The position numbers and the translations under genes were made by a program. The notes beneath the pieces are model-generated. The model did no database searches, was not told where the DNA came from, and saw only the letters and a list, made by a program, of their open reading frames with translations. From contig NC_087377.1 of NCBI RefSeq assembly GCF_963675165.1, positions 17,939,018 to 18,003,017 on the forward strand: a stretch of DNA of 64,000 nt, read 5' to 3'. Within the stretch, counting starts at the first letter, position 1; the number at the start of each line of letters is the position of its first letter. Origin of the DNA: Halichondria panicea. Its lineage: Eukaryota > Porifera > Demospongiae > Suberitida > Halichondriidae. Below, piece after piece: positions 24,830-37,557 of this stretch.

Positions 24830-27800
24830 CAACTTGTGTCGCAGTATCGGGTATAATTCTACGAGTATATCGTTATGCAGAATTACTTGCTAATAATATT
24901 ATATGCAAACCAATAGCATAATGATATTGGTTGGGGTTCAAGAGCATTGTTCATCTGAATGGGCATCCCCGCCTAGGGGATTAACCCCTCAGCCTTTCGG
25001 GGGTTATATTTTAGCCAGATCTTGTTTTCTTTAAAATGGTATTTTACCACATATCTTTACGTCTATCTTTTGTTTGGGTGAGGAATGAGTCCCTTCGACT
25101 CACAAATACTCCCAAGCTGAGCCCAAACAACCTTTATTGTCATTTATGTACCTTTTATTTACTCAGTCTGACGTATGTTATATTATCTCCATAATATTAC
25201 AGATCTTTCTTTAGTTAGTGTATAGGAAGCCTATCTTGATTTCATGTATACCGGTATAATCATCATTATATAGATAATGTACTAAGGGCATGACGGAATT
25301 AGCTCCATAATTCAGACACAAGACACAACAACCAAAGTTAGAGAAGAACGATTACTTCTCGGCTCTTTCTATAATTATGATGCTGGGAAAAATGTAGCCA
25401 AGGAGTGCATGTGCATGCAGAGCTTGACCATGCAAATAACGCTTGCTGTTAGCACTATTGCTCTGATTCTAAAGGAGTGGCCAGTATAGTAAAGAGGATT
25501 CAGGCCAATTGTGGATATGCGTGGACAAAGCGAGATTTTCTGAGTAGTCTACCGTCGTTGAACTGACTAAAACGCCATGTAAGCTAATATAACATAGCAT
25601 ATGCAGAAGTGATTGTTGCGAGAGAGAGCGTCGGCTAATTAGTTATGTATTCCTCTAATATGGGATGCCAACACTGTAAAGTTAAATTTGGCTGTAATAG
25701 AGACCAGACATCTCTCCTCATGAGGCTATACCACGGCTGAGTTATCTGATTGGAAACGAACCGAATGTCTAACCCAGCGTTTGCCTGCTGCTATGATCAT
25801 TTCTTTTATCGATATATAACTATATGGCATTGGGTTAGGCCATTGGAGTTGGAACCATTGTCCTGCTTCATAGGCACCGCAGCCCCATGTATAACAGTGA
25901 AACTATAGGGTTGTCCTTGATGCAGCGAACGAGCAGGAAGTGGCATGTATTCCACTGTGAAGCAAATGTTGACCACCATTGAATGTCAGAACGTGCAGCG
26001 ACATTCAGGCGGCGAAAGCCGTCTAAGTGATGGAATGTGGTAGATGCATCAATCAGTCACAAACATGCTGAGGTATGTCCAATGAGGGACAGCAACCCCT
26101 TGTCCTCCCCGCCTTTATTTAGTTTAGTGCTCTACAATATTATAGTGAATTCCAATTTAATTGGCCATCCGCCCATCCCTGAGAATTTGCTAAGCTCCAA
26201 GAGGGGGGGGGGCCGTTGCCTGTTCCGCGGTTGTTTCATTATATCCACTGTATAACGCCGTCTGCGGGAGATGAGCACTTTACTATTCCATTGCATGCGC
26301 ACCTATATATAGCAATCATATAATACTGATACGATAATTATACTGCAACATATCGTTGTTGATTCTATCATTGACGCTGGCGTTATAATAGATCAATAAT
26401 AAGCTGCCATGCCATTTGCCTTTTTGCAATGTTAATATATGGGACCTGTCCCTGAGGTTTTATCACCATGCATGCTGCTGCAGGTGTAGTCTTTGGGCGG
26501 AAATTTCATGTAATTTGTAAGGAGCCTTTGACTATATCCCAATCTGTTTACGACATACTAACTACATTGGGTATTATCTGGGTGGTGGCTCGGTTCTGCC
26601 TCCCAGGTTTCGGCTTTTAATGGTGTGCATGCATTACCGCGCTTCCAGCTGTTGAGTGTAACTGGTACCCTTTAGTTTTTGGCCTGCAGATCATGCATGC
26701 ATGGTAATGTCTTTTGTAGGCTGGCCCCTTGCTGCCAGGCATGTTGCAGATAGATATAGGTTACCATTAAAGTTAGGAAATACGGGTAAATTAAAAATGA
26801 TTGTGGTGAATGTAGGATAACATGGGGATGAACTAGAAAATGTAAACAAATACCTGAGAAGTGGAGTAAGTATACTAAACGTGCACAAGCTAGCTGTTTC
26901 ATTGTTTTTGTGCAAGAGAGTATATCGCTCTCTTTGGGGTTATACATGCACTTGTGGGCAGCATGGTTTAATTTATTTTGGTTTGCACATAATTATATAT
27001 ACATACAGAAATCGGAGCTGTAGGTTTCCAGTCCCACCAGCCGTAGCTGCTTTGGGGGGTGGAGTCGACAACACCGAGCGACGCTAGTGCCCCTTATACT
27101 GGGCTATTTTGGAGCGGCTGCATGCTTGGGAATGGGTCTGAGGAGTTGCAAATGTGACACCAGCCCGACATATAATATTCCAGCCTCCATTTTTTTTTTT
27201 TTTTTTTTTACCAATCACGCTGTCCTATATTGCTGCTGCGTCCTCCCGAAGGTTGTGGTCATACGTGGTCCATGATGGAATTTTACTTTTTGCTGAGCTT
27301 GGCGATTGTATATAGCCGTGTACATTAGTAAGCATAAGGGGCATGGCTTGCATGGCTGAGAATAACGGCTGTGCATGTATGCCTAGTTCCAATGTGTTTA
27401 TACCCTATAATAGTGCCACTAGCAATGTATATTATAGTGGCTTGCTCAGCCCTCAGCCCCCCCCCCTTCATGATGGCAATCGATTCCACCATGGAGCGTT
27501 TGACTATAATGATGGTGTTAGATCGAGACTACTTTCTTCTTTGTTGGGTAGGAAGCTGAGTATCCGTAGTTGAGAACTCCTGATTGTCAGGGTGTTTAGC
27601 AGGCGGGGCATTGATCCGGTACCTGCGGTGAGCCGTGTATAATTTTAAAGTGCTCTTTGCTTGCTTGCTGTAGGGAGGTGCACTTATATCTCCCATGGCT
27701 GTGATGGGTGGCGACCATCGTTTAAGGCCATTACTATCAAGACATGTAGGTTTGCCAATACCGCCTACCCTGCCATTTTATTGAGTTTGCTGCCAGTTAC

Positions 27801-28888
27801 CATAACCCGCCTTTTGTCGGTGCCATTTTCTGAGTTTGCCCTGCACTTGTTCCTAAATGTTGTTGAGTTTGCCATACCCCTCCTGTTGTTGGTACCATTT
27901 GTTGAGTTTGCCATAGCTATACCCTACTGAGTTTTGCTGCGTTTGCCATACTCAGAGTTTTCCATACCTGCGAACTTTGCGGAGATACCTGTGGTGCGTG
28001 CAGGAGCAGTTCATAAAGTGTACTGTGGCTCTTTGCTTGCTGAGGTGTATATTGTGTTTGATTGACCTGCCCCGACATTTATTTTGGGGGATGGGCCCAG
28101 GGGGGTATATATGCCATACCCCGCTACTTGAGGTTAACTTGCAATACCAGGGTTTGCCACACCCTACTCGGCTATATTTGTTGAGTGTGTTGCCATTTGT
28201 TGAGTTTGCATTTGCTATACTCTGGTTTATTAGTATGCCATTTGTTGGGTTTTGCCATACTCGCCATTATTGTGCCTCGGTGCACATGCGCAAGCGAGGT
28301 ATACGGTAGTATGTTTGTGTGTGTGTGTCAGTGTAGACTGCTAAAGCTGTTCAAGGATCAATGAAGTGCAAGTAAGAGTTTCTCTATAGGCTTCTAGTCA
28401 TGTTTTCTTGGATTTGCACAATAATCAGTGCTTCGTTCTCGAGTTATGCCTGGTTTTGCTTACTTGGAATGCCAGAGCATGTATCCAAACTTGTTTACCG
28501 AGTGTTGCTACTCTGCGAAGTAGTTAGCTCTGAACTAGAACGCTAGCTAATTGGTAGCTGCACGAGTGAGAAGAGAGCTGCAAGGCTCTGCTGATGGCAG
28601 TCATTAATTTTCTGACAGAGACGATTAATTTTAGACTTGAACTTTTTAACAACAACCTTGGTCGATCATTACCCACTCTGAGTTTGCATGCAGCAAAAAT
28701 GTTCACCAGACCAGGCAAAGCAGACCAGCAGCCTCCCACCACCACATGGTTTTTTAAAAATTGATGAGGCCATAAGGGGTCACTAATCACTCTTTATTAT
28801 GCTGACAATGCAATATTTCGGTACACAACCATTACATCATCAGTAATCGGTTTCTAATTTGCCGTGTGGGCTGGGTGTAACCATAGTA
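24830..28888. other. Gene-poor block without recognisable genes
   Basis: About 4 kb with no receptor exons, only short unconvincing frames and a base texture unlike the cluster (no CA tracts, more T and G). It contains a T tract near 27190, the GAGTTTGCCATAC repeat region listed separately, and near 28274-28300 a short palindromic segment (CTCGGTGCACATGCGCAAGCG) that may be the edge of a dispersed repeat. Nothing else recognised. Confidence 0.5.
27760..28265 (+). repeat. Degenerate dispersed repeat (TTGTTGAGTTTGCCATAC)
   Basis: At least eight diverged copies of a motif near TTGTTGAGTTTGCCATACCC, irregularly spaced. The reverse complement (GTATGGCAAACTCAACAA) recurs at 30160-30400 and 31470-31710 and, more diverged, through the minisatellites beside the gap. 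Confidence 0.7.
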
Positions 28889-29038
28889 CAACCCCAGGTA
28901 TGTTATGAAGTAGGTCTATACTATACCGTATATATAGCGCTAAATTTTCGGTTATTAGGGATATCAGTGTGGGTCGCCATGAAAATGGTTAGTATGTCAT
29001 TTCTAACTAAAATTCGTTTCAATAACATTCTTCTGCAG

Positions 29039-29391
29039 ATTCATTGAATATGGAGTCTATTATTGGACTGGCTATTGGGATTCCCGCTATCATTCTCCTC
29101 ATAACTCTGGTTGTAATAATATTATTGCTCAGTTTACTGCTCGTGAAGTCAAGAAAGAAAGGCGCCTACACTACAGACCCTGTCATCTATGACACTATAG
29201 ACGACAACAGCTCCCCAGATCCTGTACTAGCTTCTGTCAACACAGCGTATGGTCTAGCAGAAGAGAACACATCAGGTGGCAATGCAGAATATGAAACCAT
29301 CGAAGGTGACTTCACTCCGGACCCTGTACTGACTTCTGACAACCCAGCGTATGGTCTAGCAGAGCCGAGAAGAAATGAAACTCTAGTATAA
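29039..29391 (+). pseudogene. Isolated family-A transmembrane/tail exon (inverted copy of A4 exon 9)
   Basis: A 353-base exon on the plus strand with acceptor ttctgcag. It encodes the helix (IIGLAIGIPAIILLITLVVI) and a tail with VIYDTI, TAYGL, AEYETI and NPAYGL. Protein identity with the A4 exon is complete. No upstream Ig exons exist on this strand; the copy stops nine bases into the preceding Ig exon. It is therefore a gene fragment or an assembly duplicate, not a gene. Confidence 0.85.
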
Positions 29392-29621
29392 GACTAGTTG
29401 TTCAATTGTACCTTATTATAGTTTCGTATAATTTATAAATCCAGTGACATTGTTTCTTTTAGCATAATTATATTGATTAATGCTGATGATGTAAAAAAAT
29501 GATTAAAATTGCAAACTATGTATATACTGATCTATAGTTCAGAGTACATTGGTTTTGAGGATGGTGCTCTGTTACCAGTAGCATGTGTGTAGTTACATTT
29601 ATATCTGTGCTCCCTAATTTC

Positions 29622-29675
29622 TAGTCGGGCGCCGCCTCCCTCTACCTTTGCCCGGAAGGAGGCGGCGCCCGACTA
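29622..29675. mobile_element. 54-bp foldback element with 9-bp target duplication (left copy)
   Basis: Near-perfect palindrome with TAGTCGGGCGCCGCCTCC at one end and its complement at the other, flanked on both sides by CCTAATTTC (29613-29621, 29676-29684). Terminal TAGTYGGG and a 9-bp duplication are shared with the element at 62063-62191. Confidence 0.75.
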
Positions 29676-29974
29676 CCTAATTTCAATGGAATTTAATAGC
29701 ATATTAAATGGGGTTAACAACAAGGAGCAGGCCGCAATGACGTCACTCATCTCAACGCATGTGCACTAAAGTTGAAGCCTCGTGGCAGTCTCAGAACTAT
29801 TAGCAGTCACTTTGTGAGCATATCAGACGTCCATCATTCATTCATTCATTCATTCATCTTCTGTCTACCAATTCTCTCTACCGATTAGTGCCCGGTCATC
29901 GGCCATGGACCCCCCCCCCTCAGTTGGCAGGTACAGAACACCTAAGCCTTTAGCCAAAAGTTACTTAGACACCA

Positions 29975-31081
29975 CCGCAGCTGGCACGTCGATAACCCCT
30001 CTCCATTCTAATACGAATGTGAAAAATCAGGGGCACAATTGACTGCCAAGGTGGTGTAGGATCAATACATATAGTCGCTAACCATGCCTTATACGTACCT
30101 CATGCTCAGTGTAGCTATAGACAATAAATTAATAAATTATATCATGTCGCTGCATGGAGAGTATGGCAAACTCAACAAGTAGCAACAGAGTATGGCAAAA
30201 TCAACATAGCAACAGAGTAAGCCTATGTACGTGCATATAGATGCTTTATTCGTATACCTGTATAGACAATACCTATAATGATCATGTCGCTGCATGGACT
30301 CAAACAGATAAGAGTATGAGTATGGCAAACTCAACAAATAGCAACAGAGTATGGCAAACTCAACAATGGCAGGGTATAGCAAACCACTGCCAAGGTGGTG
30401 TAGGATCAAATGCTTTATACGTAGTTAAGTACCTAGCTATATACAGTACATGTCATGTCGCTCCACGGACAGCGGCCAACTCAACAAGGTACGGCAAACA
30501 CAGCAAATGGCAGGGTGATGGCAGACCCAACAAATGCCAGGTACCGGCAGGGTGATGGCATACCCACAAATGCCAGGGTGATGGCATACCCAACAAATGC
30601 CAGGGTAATGGCAGACCCAGGGTGATGGCATACCCAACAAATGCCAGGGTAATGGCAGACCCAGGGTGATGGCATACCCAACAAATGCCAGGGTAATGGC
30701 AGACCCAGGGTGATGGCATACCCAACAAATGCCAGGGTAATGGCAGACCCAGGGTGATGGCATACCCAACAAATGCCAGGGTAATGGCAGACCCAGGGTG
30801 ATGGCATACCCAACAAATGGCAGGGTGATGGCAGACCCAACAAATGCCAGGGTGATGGCATACCCAACAAATGGCATACTAACAAACTGCCGAGTGTGCA
30901 TGTTAATAAATGCCGACTGTAGCAAACGCAACAACTGGCAGGGCGTGGCAAACCCAGCAAATGAAAGCACCACAGGAGACACAAAGTTATTATACCAGGC
31001 AGACTAGATCAGTAATTTCTCATCAGCCCCCTCATCACTTTTAGCCTTCCCCCCAAAAGTTCATTATTCATTATTTGTTAG
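29975..31081. repeat. Direct repeat, left copy, with 44-bp minisatellite
   Basis: Copy of 31282-32391 offset by 1310 bases and differing by a 3-base indel near its start; I saw no other difference. Positions 30540-30860 hold about five units of 44 bases built from CAAATGCCAGGGTAATGGC and AGACCCAGGGTGATGGCATA. Long open frames here are by-products of the repeat. Confidence 0.9.
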
Positions 31082-31281
31082 NNNNNNNNNNNNNNNNNNN
31101 NNNNNNNNNNNNNNNNNNNNNNNNNNNNNNNNNNNNNNNNNNNNNNNNNNNNNNNNNNNNNNNNNNNNNNNNNNNNNNNNNNNNNNNNNNNNNNNNNNNN
31201 NNNNNNNNNNNNNNNNNNNNNNNNNNNNNNNNNNNNNNNNNNNNNNNNNNNNNNNNNNNNNNNNNNNNNNNNNNNNNNNNN
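31082..31281. other. Assembly gap, 200 N
   Basis: Exactly 200 Ns, a conventional placeholder length, between the two direct-repeat copies. True size unknown. Confidence 0.98.
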
Positions 31282-32391
31282 CCGCAGCTGGCACGTCGAT
31301 AATAACCCCTCTCCATTCTAATACGAATGTGAAAAATCAGGGGCACAATTGACTGCCAAGGTGGTGTAGGATCAATACATATAGTCGCTAACCATGCCTT
31401 ATACGTACCTCATGCTCAGTGTAGCTATAGACAATAAATTAATAAATTATATCATGTCGCTGCATGGAGAGTATGGCAAACTCAACAAGTAGCAACAGAG
31501 TATGGCAAAATCAACATAGCAACAGAGTAAGCCTATGTACGTGCATATAGATGCTTTATTCGTATACCTGTATAGACAATACCTATAATGATCATGTCGC
31601 TGCATGGACTCAAACAGATAAGAGTATGAGTATGGCAAACTCAACAAATAGCAACAGAGTATGGCAAACTCAACAATGGCAGGGTATAGCAAACCACTGC
31701 CAAGGTGGTGTAGGATCAAATGCTTTATACGTAGTTAAGTACCTAGCTATATACAGTACATGTCATGTCGCTCCACGGACAGCGGCCAACTCAACAAGGT
31801 ACGGCAAACACAGCAAATGGCAGGGTGATGGCAGACCCAACAAATGCCAGGTACCGGCAGGGTGATGGCATACCCACAAATGCCAGGGTGATGGCATACC
31901 CAACAAATGCCAGGGTAATGGCAGACCCAGGGTGATGGCATACCCAACAAATGCCAGGGTAATGGCAGACCCAGGGTGATGGCATACCCAACAAATGCCA
32001 GGGTAATGGCAGACCCAGGGTGATGGCATACCCAACAAATGCCAGGGTAATGGCAGACCCAGGGTGATGGCATACCCAACAAATGCCAGGGTAATGGCAG
32101 ACCCAGGGTGATGGCATACCCAACAAATGGCAGGGTGATGGCAGACCCAACAAATGCCAGGGTGATGGCATACCCAACAAATGGCATACTAACAAACTGC
32201 CGAGTGTGCATGTTAATAAATGCCGACTGTAGCAAACGCAACAACTGGCAGGGCGTGGCAAACCCAGCAAATGAAAGCACCACAGGAGACACAAAGTTAT
32301 TATACCAGGCAGACTAGATCAGTAATTTCTCATCAGCCCCCTCATCACTTTTAGCCTTCCCCCCAAAAGTTCATTATTCATTATTTGTTAG
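31282..32391. repeat. Direct repeat, right copy, with 44-bp minisatellite
   Basis: Second copy of 29975-31081; minisatellite at about 31850-32170. It ends at TTCATTATTTGTTAG, after which 32392-32484 is unique and includes a hairpin (CCATAGATTGAA, TTCAATCTATGG). Confidence 0.9.
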
Positions 32392-32484
32392 GTGTGGCCT
32401 AAATTAATGAGCCACACCCACTGTATATTAGGCAGTGGTCTACAATTAATGAGTTACACCATAGATTGAAGAGTTCAATCTATG

Positions 32485-33531
32485 GTACCTGCCAACTGAG
32501 GGGGGGGGGTCCATGGCCGATGACCGGGCACTAATCGGTAGAGAGAATTGGTAGACAGAAGATGAATGAATGAATGAATGAATGATGGACGTCTGATATG
32601 CTCACAAAGTGACTGCTAATAGTTCTGAGACTGCCACGAGGCTTCAACTTTAGTGCACATGCGTTGAGATGAGTGACGTCATTGCGGCCTGCTCCTTGTT
32701 GTTAACCCCATTTAATATGCTATTAAATTCCATTGAAATTAGGTAGTCGGGCGCCGCCTCCTTCCGGGCAAAGGTAGAGGGAGGCGGCGCCCGACTAGAA
32801 ATTAGGGAGCACAGATATAAATGTAACTACACACATGCTACTGGTAACAGAGCACCATCCTCAAAACCAATGTACTCTGAACTATAGATCAGTATATACA
32901 TAGTTTGCAATTTTAATCATTTTTTTACATCATCAGCATTAATCAATATAATTATGCTAAAAGAAACAATGTCACTGGATTTATAAAATTATACGAAACT
33001 ATAATAAGGTACAATTGAACAACTAGTCTTATACTAGAGTTTCATTTCTTCTCGGCTCTGCTAGACCATACGCTGGGTTGTCAGAAGTCAGTACAGGGTC
33101 CGGAGTGAAGTCACCTTCGATGGTTTCATATTCTGCATTGCCACCTGATGTGTTCTCTTCTGCTAGACCATACGCTGTGTTGACAGAAGCTAGTACAGGA
33201 TCTGGGGAGCTGTTGTCGTCTATAGTGTCATAGATGACAGGGTCTGTAGTGTAGGCGCCTTTCTTTCTTGACTTCACGAGCAGTAAACTGAGCAATAATA
33301 TTATTACAACCAGAGTTATGAGGAGAATGATAGCGGGAATCCCAATAGCCAGTCCAATAATAGACTCCATATTCAATGAATCTGCAGAAGAATGTTATTG
33401 AAACGAATTTTAGTTAGAAATGACATACTAACCATTTTCATGGCGACCCACACTGATATCCCTAATAACCGAAAATTTAGCGCTATATATACGGTATAGT
33501 ATAGACCTACTTCATAACATACCTGGGGTTG
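32485..33531. repeat. Right arm of the 1-kb inverted repeat
   Basis: Reverse complement of 28889-29934. It covers the A4 transmembrane exon, its 3' flank and the last intron up to the edge of the I-set Ig exon. Confidence 0.9.
32744..32797. mobile_element. 54-bp foldback element with 9-bp target duplication (right copy)
   Basis: Mirror copy of 29622-29675 inside the right arm, flanked by GAAATTAGG on both sides. Confidence 0.75.
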
Positions 33532-33851
33532 CATTCACCTCCACACTGATATCCCTGGTAACTGTTCCGGCTGCATTAGTCCCCACACATGTGTACGTGC
33601 CGGCATTGGCTGACGTAGCACTGTCGATAGTTACTTGAGACTTAAACGGTGCATCAAAAGGTGTGAAAATATCGATACCAGTTCCTGAAGAGAGCACATT
33701 GCCATCTTTACGCCATGTAATTGTCGGTAGGGGGATTCCTATAATCTCACACTCCACCTCCAGTTCAGCGCCTTCTATTGTGTTTGTCGATGAACTAAAG
33801 TTTGTGAGAAACGGCTCGACTGTAGAGGAGGGAGGGGGGTCAAGTAAATGT

Positions 33852-33897
<46 letters not shown>

Positions 33898-34080
33898 CTA
33901 TAAATTAACTTACTGCAAAATACAAATGTCTCTTGGACAAATTCAGTGGAATCACTTAAAAGTTCGCATCTGTACACTGCATCATCTTCCATTACGATAT
34001 TAGACAGTTGTATCTGAAATGGGTACATGTAATTAACATAAAGTATCCACCCTAGCCTTTGCATTAAGATTTCTGGATTT

Positions 34081-34126
34081 CGACTAATCACAAAACTTGT
34101 ATACATACAAGTTTTGTGATTAGTCG
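34081..34126. repeat. Perfect 22-bp hairpin in A4 intron
   Basis: CGACTAATCACAAAACTTG and its complement form 22-base arms separated by two bases. Paralogs have only one arm or a decayed version here. Confidence 0.85.
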
Positions 34127-34970
34127 TATTAAGCATGTCATTGGAAAGGTAATTCTGAGAGCTATTGAATGCATCAATTAGTTTTTAAATTGGACAATCT
34201 GAGCACAAATTATGGGCTCTTAAAGATAGCTACCATGAAATAAAAATAAAAAACTCACCTGGTCGGCAAAGGTTTGTGAGACTTTTTGGAAGTTCCCCTC
34301 TCCTGGAGTGATGACGTTGCGCCCCATTAGAAATCTTACTTCAGGCGGTGGGAAGCCGTTGGTGTGGCAAGTCATGGTGACAGTGCTGGCGTTGAGTAGA
34401 CACATGGCAGCAGGGTTGTCAATAACTGACAAGCTCAATGAAGAAATTGGATCACTAGTGGCAGCTGAAGAGGAAGAATAAACCATAAAGAAGAGGTTTT
34501 TAACACTAAAACAAAATCAATAGTATATCTTAATTAATTGTGTATACAATTGTACCTGGTACAGTAATGTACAGGTCTGGAAGAACCCCGCTTCCAGCAA
34601 GATTGGTAAAGGTAGCAGAATAATTTCCTGATGTTTCGATGGTCAGATTAGTCACGGTCAACATAAACGTGAAGGGAGATGCCGCATTAACATCACTGCA
34701 AGGGTTGGTGATAGTGTACTGGTCTCCACTAGCAATGTTCGAGTCCTTGAAGGACCACTGTACACTCGGGCATGGGTCAGCCTCCACAGACACAGGTACT
34801 GCTACCTCGGTCCCAAAGTCACCCATAAAGAGAGTACCAACTTGTCTGTCTCTCACTGCTCCAATGACAGTCTCATTGAAAGCCAGGGCAATGGGTGGAA
34901 CTGTGTGAAACAAACTGATATTGAACACGCATAATTATACATGTACATGGTAAATTAAAGATGCATAATA

Positions 34971-35364
34971 AGTACTTAGGAAAAGGGCCCTTAAGCACGT
35001 AATTATCAATTTGTGCTATGTTCAAAAATAAGAGAGTGATATCTAGGGCAAACTGCTTTTTTTTATATGCAAAGCTTAACCTTTCTTCTAACTGCCTGCA
35101 AAGTTTTGGCCCTCTGTGATGCTTTAAACAAATGTTGAAGAAACACACCAAACGACCATCTTTTGAATGTAGAAATTAACCTTTGAACGTTGATTTCTCA
35201 AAACGTCACTTCAGTACTACTAACCCTTCACCATAAATATCTCAGGCTATGAAAGTGCAAACTGTTCAATTCTGGTATCATTTTGAAGCCAAAGCTCTGC
35301 TCTATCCAATTAAGCAATAAAATTAAATTTTATATTTAGCTTAAGGGCCCTATTCCTAAGTACT
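34971..35364. mobile_element. Foldback element (MITE) in A4 intron
   Basis: Inverted termini of about 25 bases, starting AGTACTTAGGAAAAGGGCCC and ending GGGCCCTATTCCTAAGTACT, enclose 394 bases absent from paralogs (A1 and A3 read straight through GCATAATAATTATAGCAAAC). I see no clear target-site duplication and no transposase. Confidence 0.72.
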
Positions 35365-35749
35365 ATCACGTATAGCAAACTGCTTATAGAACATGTATAC
35401 ATTCAAATAAAAGCAATGGTATAACAATTAGCAATGGTATAAGGTATAATTATGTTACCTGGAGCTCTGACCTCCAACAACCAGGCAGCATTGTCTTCAG
35501 ACACTGTATTACTGACAAAGCACTGGTACACTCCAGAGTGACTGACTTGAGGGTTTGCAATAGTCAGCATAGTGTCATCAAAGACAATTCCAACGAATGA
35601 AGAGTCAATTATAACTCCATTAAAGTACCATGCTGTTGAGGTTTCAGGGTAGCCAGTGTTGGCACAGGAGAAGGTAGTAGCAGGGCCTCGTCCTACAATC
35701 ACTTCACGAACGTTTGTCTCCAAGGGATCCATCATTATCACGGCTTTCC

Positions 35750-35910
<161 letters not shown>

Positions 35911-37138
35911 ACAACTCACGTTGCACTGTGACTGTTCCACTACTGATAACAGTGACTTGGCCCTCTCTGCATTCCAGAGTGACTACAGCTGGGGGAGGGG
36001 GGAGGTTTGTGATTATACCCACTCCTTCGTTGGAAACAGCATTGGAACCACCACTATTAGAGAAAGTACAAACACGATTTAGTGTCCCTCGTGAAGCAAC
36101 ATAGCTGAACTCAAAGTTCTCGTCCTCTCCCTCTGCAGAAAAAGCCGTGAGATCTCCTATTTCCTTGTACACAAAATCCATTCCATTTACTAGTCCAGTA
36201 CCGTTGACAAAATATGTCTGATTGCTTTTCACTGATTTGTGCATTCGAGCATTCCTTACTTCACAGTGATAATCGTGTGGGAAAGTTTCAATATCTCGAA
36301 TATAGGCCCATCTTCCACCCTCCAGAAACCTTATGGCATTAGTGACCCGGTTCTCAACTAAAAGTGTACCGTCTTGATACCACACAATGTCTGGAGGTGG
36401 CTGCGAGTCCCCAACCCTGCACTCAAGAGCTATGTCGATACCAAATCCAGCAGTAGGAAGTGCAGTTGGTACAAACGTACGCACTTCCTCAGCTGGCATA
36501 AAACCACCGAAAACTGTAAAGAAAGAAAAATGATTATTACACAATATTATTTAAAATGTAGGAGCATGAATTGCTTACATGCATAGTGGACAGTGATGTC
36601 TCTACTGCGGATGGTTGCAATGAAGCCAGGCTCTCCAATGGTGTTAGTAGCCTCACAGCGATAGATAACTCCAACCATGGAAGCATGTACTCCCTCAGTG
36701 ATATTTTGAAACAAGAAGATACCATTTGAAAGCATAAAGCCAGCGTCAACCACATCATCTCCCCTGTATCAAGTCACGGTAGGTGTAGGGGTTCCAGAAA
36801 CATCGCATTGTAAGCTAAGATCTGAATTAGATCCATCTTCATTAGTTGCAAAGACAACCACATCTTCTTGCTCACTGTTGAAACTAGGAGCCACTCCTAC
36901 CTCTGTGTATTAGTATGTATAGTCTACCTATAATATAAGAAGTTGATCTCTCACCTGTGTGTGCAGAGAACACAATATTGGTGCTGTAGATGCAGAGAAA
37001 GACCAGAACTCCTCCACTTGCTGTCATGACAGCCATTGGCTAGAACTACATGTAGACAACAGTATACACAGTGATTTAGCTAATATAGTTAAATCAGTGA
37101 ATGCTGGTATGCTACTGTTATAGGTTGTTTATTTAGCT

Positions 37139-37155
37139 AATACTGAAAGTGATTA
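37139..37155 (-). promoter_or_regulatory. Family-A shared promoter motif (A4)
   Basis: AATACTGAAAGTGATTA about 105 bases upstream of the A4 ATG. The remaining flank to 37557 shows no coding sequence. Confidence 0.55.
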
Positions 37156-37557
37156 TAGACTCATCTGAAAATGACAGCACATGCAACACATGTACAGTGT
37201 ATGTACACATCTATAACTACAGTCAATGCTTCCTGGAATGCACAGACTTACAGGGCAATCAGACTTGACTAATAAGATATGACTAGACAGACTGTGCACA
37301 CTAATTTCTCTCCATGATCCAGTGCAGTGACTTCAGTCAGCTATCTGACCTATGATCTATGACCTGACCACCCACACCATGACACCCCCACAGATGTGTA
37401 CAGTGCTTTGAATCAACACCCACACAAACCATGAATGAATAACATTTGTAATTTTCATGTAACGATTAAAAATAACACATTATTATAAAATATCAACATG
37501 CACTGATTGACTTGATTGACTTGATGACACACACAGTTACATTTGTGTTCTATGACA

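Larger units (their letters stand above)
28889..29934. repeat. Left arm of a 1-kb inverted repeat
   Basis: Reverse complement of 32485-33531, essentially identical wherever compared, including a 115-codon frame with no change. It begins at CAACCCCAG, the last bases of the A4 I-set Ig exon, and ends at GGCAGGTAC. Confidence 0.9.

Noticed and set aside
24940-25020. Possible tRNA or structured RNA near the short palindrome at 24970-25010
   Set aside because: No cloverleaf or known RNA motif could be drawn; only a short C/G palindrome.
28524-28790. 88-codon minus-strand frame in the gene-poor block
   Set aside because: No signal, domain or paralog in the window; length is within chance expectation.
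29044-29391. Plus-strand 115-codon frame as an independent small membrane protein gene
   Set aside because: It is an exact inverted copy of the last A4 exon with an acceptor but no upstream exons or promoter; its first Met is internal to the exon.
31064-31346. Open frames across the N tract
   Set aside because: Composed of unknown residues; an artefact of the gap.
30437-32294. Repeated frames of 91-181 codons with GYAITL or WVCHHPG motifs on the minus strand
   Set aside because: They follow the 44-bp minisatellite, lack any domain or splice context, and occur identically in both direct copies.
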